Program-made: the position numbers and the translations under genes
From: Gorsachius magnificus
Lineage: Eukaryota > Chordata > Aves > Pelecaniformes > Ardeidae
Reading direction: 5' to 3'
Length of the DNA stretch: 64,000 nucleotides
Assembly (NCBI GenBank): GCA_034008185.1
Contig: CM067084.1
Coordinates: 13,039,385 to 13,103,384 of the forward strand
Shown here: positions 1 through 12,004 of the stretch, one piece after another
How positions within the stretch are numbered: the stretch's first letter is position 1
How the letters are laid out: each line of letters begins with the position of its first letter
Notes under the pieces: generated by a model
Told to the model about the DNA's origin: nothing
What the model saw: the letters and a program-made list of their open reading frames with translations, nothing else
The model's database searches: none

Positions 1-3000
1 TGATCCCTCTTCCAGATGACAGGTGAATTCGTGCAGGGAGTCATCTTCCCGACCCCTCCGCTGCCTGCATATATTGCTCTGGTGAATTCAAAGCACCGCT
101 TAGACACAAAGTGCAGGTGTCAAAAGACAAGGCAGGGGATTGGGGTTTGCAGAGAATCTTTCCGCATACATCTGGATCGCTCCAGACTCAAACTGCGCGG
201 CACACCGTGTTTTCCAGCTGTGCTCTCTGAATCCCCTCTCGTATGACACCACACTGTCGTTGAGGAGGACCCGCTGCACCTCTGGGGCAATGGACACCCA
301 GGTGTGGTAGGAGGAATTTGTGTTCAACAGCCTACAACGGGGAAAATAAGTACCAAAGGGCTGAATCTGCATCCTCAGTTAATTAAGAGATATTATATAC
401 GGTCGCTGGCGTGCTGGAACTCTCAAAAATTGCAGGGCCAAAGAAAAGTCTGCACTGCAAAAGAACGGGGTAACCCATGTTATCAAATCCAAAAATCTAG
501 TTCAATGTAATTGAAGGTAAAAAAATAAACAAACAAACAAAACAAACCCAAAAAAACCCCAACCCAACAACTTGGATATTGATTTGGGTTACCAATACCA
601 ATGCTATCTTGACCCTTTCCCTGTTTTAACTCAAGCTGCTAACACAGTTAAATTCAGAGTTTCCCTTGTTCACTCCAGCTGGTTGGACATATTTTGTGGA
701 CTCAGTGACCCTCCCCAAACCCCACCACAGACAGGCCCCACGTACAGCTCACGAGCAAGTTGCACCCCTTGAAGGCTTTGAATGTCTCACACACGGCTTG
801 TTTAATGGCATCCATCCTCGGCAGAACCAACAGATCGTCAAGTTAGGGCATTTGCAGCGTATCTCAAGGAGCAGGATGTAGAGGGGAGAGAGGAGGAAGA
901 GCTGGAGCCAGAACTTGGCTGAACCTGCTGCAGCATCTGCTGCTCCAGCATGGACTTTTCCTTCACAATCCTTTTACTTGCGATGCTCAAAGTTCCACTC
1001 ACTGACATGCAGGACAGCACAGCAGCAAAAGCAATATATCCTGGAGGAAGCCTGGTGGCATTTTATAAAAGTTTATTGTTCCTTATTGATTTATCGGCAT
1101 CCCCATTGGGAATTAGGAGGCACTGCAAGAAAATCTGACTGCAATACTCCTGTGGCTAAGCCGAGATCATAGCTGGCCAAAGAGTATTTTCAGTACTTCT
1201 CCCCCCCGGCTTCATAACTGGTTTTCAATCCAAGCTGCCTCAAACTATCACCAAAAATTAGCTGAGATGAGGTGCAAAATTAAGTAGCAATTACTCCTTC
1301 CTACCAGCAAGTTGTATTTATGAAGCATATCATGTCACAGCTAATGCCTGCATTGCCTCCTACATAATATTTTGCTAAGCAATTCTCAGCCTGATGTTGT
1401 ACCCTTGGTCTTCAAGTGACACAGTTGGGGAAACCCATTGAAGTCTCCCAAAGTAGGAGCTTTAGTGAAAAAAGATTATAAATAAGAGCCAAGCAACTCA
1501 GAACATTTGGGTCCCACTCATTAGAGAATTTCCAGTGTGCAGCAAGAGAAGCAGCTGCATCCTTTAATTAAGGGTTTTTTTTTCCATGAAATGCAAAAAA
1601 ATTAGCGCGCATACTGAGATTTCAGAAATCTGAACCCACCAAAAACATGCAACCAAGACTGAAATATTTAGTTTCAGAGACGAATTTTCAGTCATTTATC
1701 AAAAACTATAATGAATGAATTGGCTGTGTGAGGCATGCAAGCAGTATGCAGTTAATAAGGTTAGCAAGAGAGCAAAAGTAAAGGGAAGTTCATTTTATCA
1801 AGAACAGTTTCGTGCTGGTAAGCCAGCTCTCCTATGAACGAGTAATTATGTTTGAGAGGAAGAAATGGACACAAAAATACTACTTAATTACGTTCTCAAT
1901 TAAATGCTTTTTCATACAATTTACAGATAGCAAAACCCAGTCTCGGTTTTGTTTAAGTATAGTTGATCTAGTAAATGAATATGTTGTCTTTATTTGGCAG
2001 ATTCAGCTCCCCATCAAAGGATTTTATAGTTCTGAAGGCTTGACTGTGAATCTGTCATTTTGTCACTCACACAGGGCGCAATTAAACGGTGGAAAACGAT
2101 GTTGGATTCACCAGTGTTTGGACACCTCATCTCCTGAGATGCTTAGCAGATAACTGAGGGAATTTAGCTATGTTATGCTGTTAGACACAGTAAATTTAAA
2201 ATGAAAAAGATTCCTACTGAAGTGACACATAAAAATAGCTGGGGCGAGGGTAATTAGAACCATCCTCATTCTATAATGGAGAATAAGTGTTCAAACAGAA
2301 AAATAAGCCAAGATACAAATACTATATTGAAGAAATGCAAATGCTCACTTAGCTGACCCGATTTTCCCTTTAAGGTGATCTGGTGAATTCACATGAGCAA
2401 ATGGGCTTTGAGAAATATTTGAAAGATTAGCATTTGCCTCTTTTGATTATCTTCAGACAAAATATCACAATGTAATCCTATAATTTCTGCACTGAATATT
2501 TGGCACTGTAGCCTGACACGAAGAAAAGGAATTGGAGTTAAACGTATCTTTCACAAGTAAGTGGAACAGAATAACGCAAGAAAGATTTCAAATTCCAGGT
2601 ACCAAAGCTATTCTGCTTATATCTAGGCAGGATACCTGCACCCAGCGTCAGACTTAAAGGGAACTAAGCTCTCACAAAGCTGTTTTGTGAGAATGGCTTG
2701 TCCAAAGTTTATTTAAAAATAAGATTGCACCCCCACAGGGAACCCCCCTAGGTGCTGGTTACTCACATTGGGACCTACAGAAACCACACCCAGGGTTTAA
2801 TAAATCTGCTAAAGCCTCCCGTTCAAGGAGTAGACACTTAGATTTTTAAATCCAAATAAACTTTTTTTGGTTCTCCACAGCCCATGGCTTACCCTTGATC
2901 TTGGAAGGACATAAATACTCCAAAAATTAAGCCAGGAGGTGATACCTCCTGCTCCATAAAGAGGACAGAGAAAAGAAGGGAGGAGAGAGAGGAGGGAAAC

Positions 3001-4069
3001 AGGGGGAGAAGAGTTGAAGGAACCCACCCTCCATTTTCACAGCCAGTTTGTGCCTGAGTCAGTTCTCCTGAGTCCCAGTTTAGGGCTTCAACTACGTCTT
3101 TCCTGAATAAAAAGCAGTGATGAGGTGTGTTTGAAATGATTGACAGCACAGCTGCAGGGAGATAAACTTCTGACTTCAGTCATTTTCTGGTGCCTAAGAT
3201 AATCAATATCAATATTTATATTCCTCTTCAGAGTAGAGCTTGTCATTACATTATAAAATAACAAAAATGAACACAGAAGCAGAGAGGTAGAAATGGCAAG
3301 GGCTTGCGTCCTCTCAATTAATATTAAAAATATTTTTCATTGTTATGATTACTGGGTCAGGGTCTAGACTGGTAGTGAGCAACAGCACAATTCAAGTTTC
3401 TGATTGATTTTTGGAAGGTGCATCTTAATGTGAAATGCCAAAAATCAGATGGCCACAAACAACTAGGGAGCTGAAAGAGTTGTAGTGTCTTACCCACCGT
3501 TCCCCTCCCATCTATCTGCATCTCCATGATGCTTAGACACCCTGAAAAAACCCTCTAATGCCACATTTCTCTCACTCCGTGCTCATAGATGCCAAGTGTG
3601 ACTTTAAACATTAATTAATACAAATGGGTGGTACATATTAGATTAATTAGACGTGACACTCGCATTATTTAAACCCAATATAAAAGCAGATTACATCAAA
3701 TATTTTGATACCCCGATCGTACAAAATGTCTGATGACATCAAGCCTTGGTGACTTGCTATACATCTACTGCTTCTTGGTTCCTTAGAAAAGAAGGAATAA
3801 ATGAAGTGAGAAGAACACTGGAAAAATCTAATAGACAAACTGACTAATCTCAGACCCCAAGGTCATAGCAAAGCAATTCATTTCTTGGCTTTTCAACAGC
3901 ACAAGACATGATTTATCAATCTGAGACCAGGCTCATAAACACTATACATCTCAATAATATGTTCTTTGCACTGTGTAACTTTTTAAACAATGATAGATTG
4001 CCTGGGTTGGACCAAAGTTATTTTACAAACAGAAACAGAATATTTGCAAATGAAATAGCCCAACAAGGC

Positions 4070-4087
4070 GGGGGGGGGGGGGGGGGG
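4070..4087. repeat. Poly(G) tract, 18 bases
   Basis: An uninterrupted run of 18 G, followed by AGGGGAGAG. It can form a G-quadruplex in principle and is a likely sequencing or length-polymorphism hotspot. Confidence 0.9.
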
Positions 4088-6406
4088 AGGGGAGAGAAGA
4101 AGAAAGGATTATGCCAAATAACAGCTACACTTAACTGTAACAGCAAAGGAATCTAACTTTTTGCTGTAAAATATTTTCAGAATCCATATCCTTTAAAAAT
4201 CTGCTATCATTTTATACAAATGAAATTGAAGACCACTAGAGTAAAATATTTCCTAAGTTCAACAATGCTAACAAAAAACTTACGCTGCCAAAGAAATAAT
4301 ATGATTTTGAGTTAAAGGAGGATTGTGAATACCTCTAGTAGCCCACTGGATGATCACAGACTTCCTTGAAGTCATTAAGGAATTAAAGTCTTAGTTTCCC
4401 TTCCCTTAAAGTGAAATAATATTTTCTTTCTTTTCCAATAAGAGCCTAATCTTTATAATGTGAAGCGTTCGGGCTCATCATCTGCTCATACTGAGGATGT
4501 AGAACATAATTTTTTTTAAAGCAGGATTCTCTTTGGCCAGCATCTGGCACAACGTGGCCCTGACTTTGACGAGGCTCTGAAGACACTGCCGTAATGTAAA
4601 AACGCTCCTGTGCTATTTTCTCATCTGGAGGCCGTCAAAATTCCTGACAAACTAGAGCACTGATGCCGGACTCGGCTCTGCCTGGGGAGGGAGGAGGGAA
4701 GTGCCATTCGGGCACGAGCTACTTTTAGGGTCTTGATTGAAAAAGCTCGGTGTGTTTCTTGAGAGAGCAGAGTGGATGCTTGAGAATACAGATGAGCTCC
4801 AGGACTATGTATAAGAAATGAGTTTGAAAGTTCAACATGCTTGATTTCCAGTCCTCTGAATTTACTGCTCCAGGCAACACAGCTCCTGTCAATTTTCAGG
4901 TGACAAATTCTCTCTCAGAGACCCGGCTGTTCCTTCATTCACTTATTATTTAGACAATACGATACGACCTCAGTTTGAGCAGGGCTGAGCCTTATAATGT
5001 AAGAAAATCAAAAAGATCAAAGCTGCACATGACGTGGCTGCATGAGGTTGTTTTAGTGAAGCTTTGCTTCAGGGATTATGCAGATATTTCATTTCAAACA
5101 GCAATCGCTATTGACCCAGCACACCCATGTGAAGCATAACTTTCAAAAGTAAAAGAAATTTGGTATCACACTTCAACGTTGTTCCACGTATTCTTGATAA
5201 TGAAATTATTTTGGGTGCTTTTAAAAAAAAAAAATGTACATTAAGCAGCTGAATGCTGCAGCCACAGCTCCTTGTAAAACAAATATCAACTTTGTGTTGC
5301 TTCAGGTCCTACTAATGCTGTGTGAGGGAAGCACTTTAACAAAGAGGAATAAAGGAATAAGTCCAGGCTTGAAAATGAGACATCAAAAGGGGGGTTAGCA
5401 GGAGACAGAAACAGCTACTTCTACATCTTATGATAGCTGGGGTTATAAGAATGCCCTTTTTCTGACACAAAAGAAGGGACTGTGGCATTTCCAAAGTAGG
5501 AATTCAGCACTACTTCCAAAAATCTGTTCAGAAAGTAACTGCATTCACTTTGAGATTTTTTTCTTCCTTTTTCCCTTCTGTAATTTAAAGGGCACTTCCT
5601 CCTCACTGTCTCTGTGTCAGCTCTCCATCTAGGATTTCATATTGCCTAGGCATCTCAATGCCTCAGGCCCATAGTATTTATCCTATTTATAGACCTAAAT
5701 CTGCAATTGATAGCGCCCGGGCAGACTGCTGCACCTACACAGACTCCCACCGCCTTCAGGAGCCCTTTCTGCAGAGGTTTCCACCTGCCTGTGCATTTCA
5801 GGATATATTCTAGGGCCCTGACCCATCTCCCTCTCACCCTCCACCACACCACAAGAGCGGAGAGGGAGTCCGGGACACATCACCTAAAAAGGGGCTTAAA
5901 CCCAGGTCCCTACAAACACGGGCTCTCGGCAGCTCCACTGCGGCTCCTCTCTCCGATCGAGCATTCCTGCATTCCCTTTGCTGGAGCTCTGCTATCCTCC
6001 CCCCCCAGTTCCCTCAGTGCACTTGCCCGCGGGTTTGCAGCAGGCTGGTTAATGCGGGGACGGGGCTGATCATTCATCTCAGCGCCAGCTGTCAGTTATT
6101 TTAAAAGCTGCCATGCACCTGGAAATACACAACTGTGGCTCGATTCTCTGACAAACATTTACCTTGGCATGCTCAGCGCAGAAGGCATCACCACGCTCAC
6201 CTCCACTGCTGTAAGTAATTTGCATCCCTAACCATTGACAAACATTACAAATTGCACACCTGGAGCGGTTACAGACTCTGAGTGGTTCAAGCTTACACTT
6301 CCTTCCTCCCTTTTAAAAAACAGCTACGTAATACCCCCGCAGCACTGTATGCAACCTTTAACATAAGGCATACAGCAAGAATGAAAGGAAAGACAGCATT
6401 TTAGGT

Positions 6407-6425
6407 AAAAAAAAAAAAAAAAAAA
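6407..6425. repeat. Poly(A) tract, 19 bases
   Basis: Simple homopolymer in intron 6 with no polyadenylation hexamer just upstream. Confidence 0.9.
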
Positions 6426-8715
6426 TCAGTTGAGTTCTAATAAACGCCTACAAGAGCAGCACAATTAATGGCTCACCTAATGTCTGCGCTCAGTTGCCCC
6501 TGGGATTAGTCCACACCATTCTCTTGCCCTGTATCTTTGGGAACAGTGGTGGAGCAGGCCCCCAATTCAGCAGGGCACCTTTCCAATAGAGCCATTCACA
6601 TGTGGCACTGGTAAAAATATATATATATAATTTTCCAACTGTTCTGCTCAATTGCTTGTTTCAGGTTAATGGAGTCCAGAATCCCCATTTTACAGGTGGC
6701 ACAGAGGTCTCCGACAGCACAGCCGGTAGCAATCCACTTGCCCTGCCATCACCTGGCACTTACTTAGCCACGTTTAAAATCCCAATCTCTTCTATTGTGT
6801 ATTTGTGCCTGCACACAAAGATTGTGACCCCCAGCACCCCGCCTAACACACCAGGCATCTTCCCTTCTCATCCCTTCCAAGTGCCACCCCAAGAAGAAAA
6901 GCGATGAAGGGACATCAACAACAACAACGTTGCACATGTAACACCGAGTTGGTTTTCCCAGAGCCGTCCTTGAATACGCCAAACCAGCCAGGCTATGCGG
7001 CTTGCCCCCCAGTCCCACATGCCCCACCATCAGCAGCTTTCCAAGGGTAACCTGGGGAACAGAGAAGCTCTCCCCAGACGAGGGCAGAAAAGAGCATCTC
7101 CCTGCCTCACATCCCAGCTGCCATGAAGAAACCCCCCAAATCTAACCCACGCCACTTTTCTGAGCTGTGATACAACATGTTTCAATGAGGGTTAAAAAGA
7201 AGGAACTATGCCTTTCTGTCCTACGCAGAAGAGGGCAACACGTTGAAGAATATGCGCTCCTCTAAGACCACAAGAAAAAAAAAGTCAACATAAACCAAAA
7301 TAGCTGTAATGAAAATTATTGGTAATTTCAGTTAATCACCACAGAGTTAAGAGGACTGCAGAGACATGCAAGCGTATGAAAAGTCCCAAAGGGTGGTGGG
7401 CATGTGCTTGTTTAGAAACATCACGCAGTATTAATGGTAACCACATGATAATTTACAAGTTATATTGCTTCTAGCAAATGCTTTTGATCGCATCACCAAG
7501 ACTCCGGCTCCTAATCCATCACCCCAGAATTTCCTGAAGCAGTTGAAGTCTTGGACCAGAATCACTTCGCTCCTTTCTTTAGTTTCACTTTTTTTTTTTC
7601 TTAAGTCAGTGTACCATGCAATGATTTTTCAAAAGTAAAAAAAAAAAAAAAGTGGATTTTTAACCCGTTAACACCCAAGACCCCTCAAAGGCACTGAGGC
7701 AATAGAAACCTGCCAGTCCTTCTGCCATCCCCATGTCAGTTGCTCTATCACCATTTTCAGGTCTCTGATGAAAAGTCCGAACAGCACCAGGCTTGGTTCA
7801 GACTTTGAGGAAAACAACTAAAAATCTTCCGCATGCTCCCCACCAATGGCTCTTTGGGCTTTTTTTTTTATTTCTTTACACATCTCAGACATGTAGCTTT
7901 ATATTCTCAGAGTGTACAGTGCTGGGGGGTCTTTTTAAACAGCAAGTTAGTTGGTAACCAGAGACGTATCTTATTTTAAAAACCTAAGAAAATGATATCT
8001 ACCCATTAATTTTTAATCAAGCAAATTGTTAATTTCCTCAAAGAACACAATCTATTTGACAAAGCATATTTTCTTTCATTTTTAGTAAATTGTTTTATTA
8101 CTGGTTGCGTGTACCAAAACAGGTCTACCAAAATAGATCTGCCAAATCAAACTCTCCGCAACAGGACAGCTTTTCTTTCCACATTTTACAGACAAGCGCT
8201 GGGGGAGCATTTGTCTCCTGTTTCAAACAGACTCCCACCAATATCCCCTGTTAGGCTTAATTGGATCGGATGCTGCACTACACATATTCAAGATCCTCCA
8301 ACTCAGAGACATCTAAAACAAGTAGAACTACGTATTTGATTAATATTTAAACACAGCAAAACTGCCAAATATCGCCGCAGATAAGTTTCTTGGGCAAGAT
8401 TTCCCTGACAGGATACCAGCAACTTCCACTGAAAGGAGCCACTCATAGTTACTTGTGTCCTGAGGGGGAGGAATCAGAGCCCTGGAGATCTACTTAGTTT
8501 TCTGCTTTCTGTGCACATAAAAGCAGAATACATAACAAGGTCACGACGGGCCAAAAATAGCAAATCTTCAAGCAGTTGCAATTCAAATAGATACCAGATC
8601 TGCTGGAAAGCAAGCAACTTGACCAGCATGCAGAATTCCTGAAGATCACTACTGTTAGAGCATTTTAAATTTTACAACTACTTTTCAAAAGTCAAGAAAA
8701 ACATTAGGTACATAC

Positions 8716-8760
8716 TTTTCAGGGTTTTCCACTTCTTCAGTAACAAAATTGAGGTAAAAC
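8716..8760 (-). CDS. SLC7A11: SLC7A11 exon 6 (residues 249-264)
   Basis: This 45-base exon encodes FYLNFVTEEVENPEK, the end of helix 6 and the conserved TEEVENPEK turn found throughout the SLC7 light chains. Phe254, a gating residue in human xCT, is present. The acceptor is TTTTTTCTAG|GTTTT and the donor GAAAA|GTATGT. The first base completes Trp249 and the last two bases begin Lys264. The next expected peptide in exon 7 would follow a TIPLAI-like start. I could not find it between here and base 1. Confidence 0.94.
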
Positions 8761-11700
8761 CTAGAAAAAAGTTATAAAATATATTATAAGGGCTCAGTAG
8801 ATTTTGATTCTGTATTTCTTTCCCAAAGAATCAAGGAGATGCTTTTAGTTAAGCACTGCTGTTAATTACAGTAGACTTTGCAGACCCATGTTTGGATTGA
8901 GGAGGATGTGAGATTTAACCTTCCTTCATCCCCACATCCAGGAAGGGAATTCTCAGAAAAGATGGCAAAGCAGAAAAAAAAGACAAAAGCTAATTAATGT
9001 TGGTGTGGAACGAAATTAATTTTTTTTCCCTGGCATACCAGGCAAAGTATGGTTTACCCTAATCCTATACACAAACGCACATGCAACCCCAAGCCTCATA
9101 TTCCATTTGTGACTGCAGCCTTTTACAATTTCAGGTCGTATTGGCAAAAATTCTCATCACGGTACTCAGCACAGACTTCTTAACAATAAAAGCGAACGAA
9201 GCCTCAAAAAAACCCCTCCTGAAACCAGTATTTTGACAGTACTATGTCGTCTACAACCACAAACTCGGGCTGCTAATCCCGCGTGCTCTTGCACAACCTC
9301 CAGTACAGGTTGCACTCCGGTTGTATTCCAGCGGTGTGCAAGAGACAGCTACGGGTGGGAATTCATAGGAACTACTCACCGGGCACAGCCCTGCATACAA
9401 AGCAACCGTAAGCCTCAAGGTCACTGAACCCTCTGTTCCACATTTATTAGCGCTCGGTCTGAGCGTTGCTGGATCGCATGGATGTGCCTGGCTCAGATGC
9501 GGGCACAAAGTCACATCCCGGCTAATTAAACAGAGCAGTCAATACAGCGCTTATGCTGGCTTTCCACTTTTAGGACAGATACAGGAAGACAACGGATATC
9601 TGACCCAACAGCGCGACAGTGAATAAACAAATGGGACTTGATCTGGCAGAAAGTCTGGGAACTTTTCTCCATCGTTGGTCTTGGACCAGAACAGGCTTAG
9701 CAGAACGAGTTAGCGCTGGCTCAGGGTTCAAAAAAAAAAAAAAAAAAAAAAAAAAAGTGATTTTGTGACCGAGCATGAAATTCTGTAAAACTAGATTTGC
9801 CATCTTATACAACAACCTCAGTACTTGTTTTTAAACTTGCTAGGGCACAGAGGACAAACGAAGGGGTTGGGATAGTTCAAAGGAGAGGTGGCTTCTGATG
9901 AGTAAGGCATCCAGCTGTTTTTTTCTGGTCTTAGTCCTGCTTCGAGACCAAAGTAATTTGGCAGCCCTGCATCGGTCCTTTTACTGATGCAAAGACATGT
10001 TTCCTTGCATTCTTTTCTCTACTTGTCCTTTTCACCCAGCACTTTATATACCCAATAGTCTACACTTGCTCTTCGCAGGATGAACCCGCACACATAAGAG
10101 ATCCTACCTTTGCTTTGTTCTTTAAGGCTGCATCATTAAAAGTTAATACTCTCATAGGCTAAGCATAAAATTCTGCCTGCATCCTGGGACACAACACCAA
10201 CACTTGCAACGCTCCTTCACATTCAGCTTATTGGATTGATTTAGCCCCATGAAACTGATAGTGCAAGGGTATTGACACTCCACTTAATGGTCTGCTCTTC
10301 TGCGCTCAGAGGCAATCAATTTGAGCTGGTGACAAAGATAAATAGGCAGCTGGGAAGAACCACTAGCCAAATTAGGTCTTTTCCTGCTAATTTCTTTCAT
10401 AAGTGGCAAATAAGGACCTTGAAATAAAAGTCAGAAGGTGTAAAGGAAAAACAGAGATGATTTCTATTGTAGGGGGGTGGAATGTTAGGTGGAAAATGGA
10501 AAGAAACGGGAAAGCAGCAACAGAATAACAGTATTTTTGATGTAGCAGTTTACTGTAAACAAACTCTGCCTGGGTGATGAATAATATTAAAGAGCTTTTA
10601 AAATTGGCTTCATACAAAAAAGTTAGGTTAATATTTTAAAAGTGAGAAACCATCAGACGTATGGATGTGAGAGACAAGAAGCGGTTATATGAGAGAGAGG
10701 GAAGAAGGTAGAGACTGTCCGCATAATGAGTTCAATTTCTTTGAGGCTTCAAAATGCCAGGCTCTTTTCTTATATATCTATCACAGATAAAGGCTTTGGA
10801 CTCTCTTGGGTTTCCCCCCCCACCATTTAATACAAAAGTTCTGTTCAGTACTTCAGTGTGCATGTTTATAATGCTCCTGCAACCGGGGAGTTACAGGCAG
10901 GCAGAGAACTCAAACGCTGGGGCCATTGTCCCTCCGAATTAAATAAATAAACCCCTTATCTCCCAGCCCTCGCCTTTTGTGCGAGGTAAAGAACTTGGCT
11001 GCCTGTGAGGCTATGGAAAGGAAAGGGAAGACTTGCAGACAAAGCTATCTCAAAATAAGCCCACTGTGTGCATTGTCGTCCTTTCCCCCCGCCCCACACT
11101 GCTGCTGCAAAAGCAGGTTGGCTCTGTGCAATGCGGAGCCCTCGCTAAGCGCGAATAAATCGTGAGGCAGATTTGAAGCATGGCAGCACCTTTCAAACCA
11201 GCTGCTGTGTACTTTGGCGGGGGAGAAGGAAAGAACTTGGAAGAAATTTCTGAGCGGGATACTTGAAGGCGGATTCTCACACCTTTGCTCACACTCAATA
11301 AATAGCACTTGACTTCTATGGAAGCCAGTTGCACTTCTTGTTAAGCGAGGTCCAATTCTCTCAGAGCAAGAGGCATAAGAATCTAGGTTTTTTACCTTGT
11401 TTGGTGGTCTATATACAATGTTATTATCATGGTTTGCTTCTTATTCTTCAAATACTGCTTTTACAAAGCAAAGACTGAGGTCCACACAAAGTGGGATGGA
11501 GATCCACAACAGCTCATCAATATTTTGTGTAATTACTGACTTGTTCAACAAAAATTAAAGCTCCATTATCTCTTTTATGAAAATACCTAATGAAAATTTA
11601 AGAACATTCCTTTCTCGTTGCCTTTATTTCTGGTCTTAAGAACAGAAATAAATCTGATTTTTTTAGTGTTCAGTGCATGTTTACCTATTGTACACCAGAG

Positions 11701-11904
11701 AAGAAAAATCTTTCCTTTATAGAGCTGCCTGAAGAATCGCTGTTGAGCATGTGGAACAGTGGTGAGATCTACCCTTACTACATGATGGAGTTTGACAAAA
11801 TACGCAGAACGTGCTACTCATTTCTTCATAGAAATAAATGTCTTTGTTAGAACGTATTAGTGTCTATTTTCAGGACAAATACTTATAAGGTTTCAACAAC
11901 TTAC
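8761..11904 (-). other. SLC7A11 intron 5
   Basis: The donor is GTAAGT and the acceptor TTTCTAG. It contains a CpG-containing block at about 9240-9729 followed by a run of 27 A on the plus strand. No recognised exon. Confidence 0.85.
9730..9756 (+). repeat. Poly(A) tract, 27 bases
   Basis: Longest homopolymer in the window. It closes a CpG-containing block at about 9240-9729. No AATAAA lies within 50 bases upstream. Confidence 0.9.
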
Positions 11905-12004
11905 CAGCCTGAGTAGGCATACATTCCTGAATAGAAAGCAAGTGGTAATCCCATAACACTGGCATCATTCCCCGCAAAGGCGTTTTTAAAGTGCTGTGTT
12001 TCTC
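11905..12004 (-). CDS. SLC7A11: SLC7A11 exon 5 (residues 216-249)
   Basis: It encodes an extracellular loop and the first part of helix 6: [19 protein letters not shown], then [15 protein letters not shown]. The loop is the most diverged stretch of the six exons, while the helix keeps Tyr244 and the GMYAY core of the substrate site. Against the human sequence I remember, Ser replaces Tyr241 and Ser replaces Ala247, giving a helix more like the LAT-type sequence (SGLFAY). The acceptor is GTTGCAG|GAGAA and the donor CTG|GTAAGT, splitting the Trp249 codon. Confidence 0.95.

Larger units (their letters stand above)
1..8715 (-). other. SLC7A11 intron 6 (partial, inferred)
   Basis: The donor after exon 6 is GTATGT. 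I looked on the minus strand for exon 7 peptides such as NVAYFTT and for later exons, and saw none, so I read the whole stretch as intron continuing past the left edge. It holds an 18-base G run at 4070-4087, an A run at 6407-6425, a GC-richer block at about 5700-6070 and an unidentified open segment at 100-330. No interspersed repeat recognised. Confidence 0.7.

Noticed and set aside
5655..6069. Open frames on both strands in a GC-richer part of intron 6
   Set aside because: Open on both strands by composition. No splice-bounded or conserved peptide was found.
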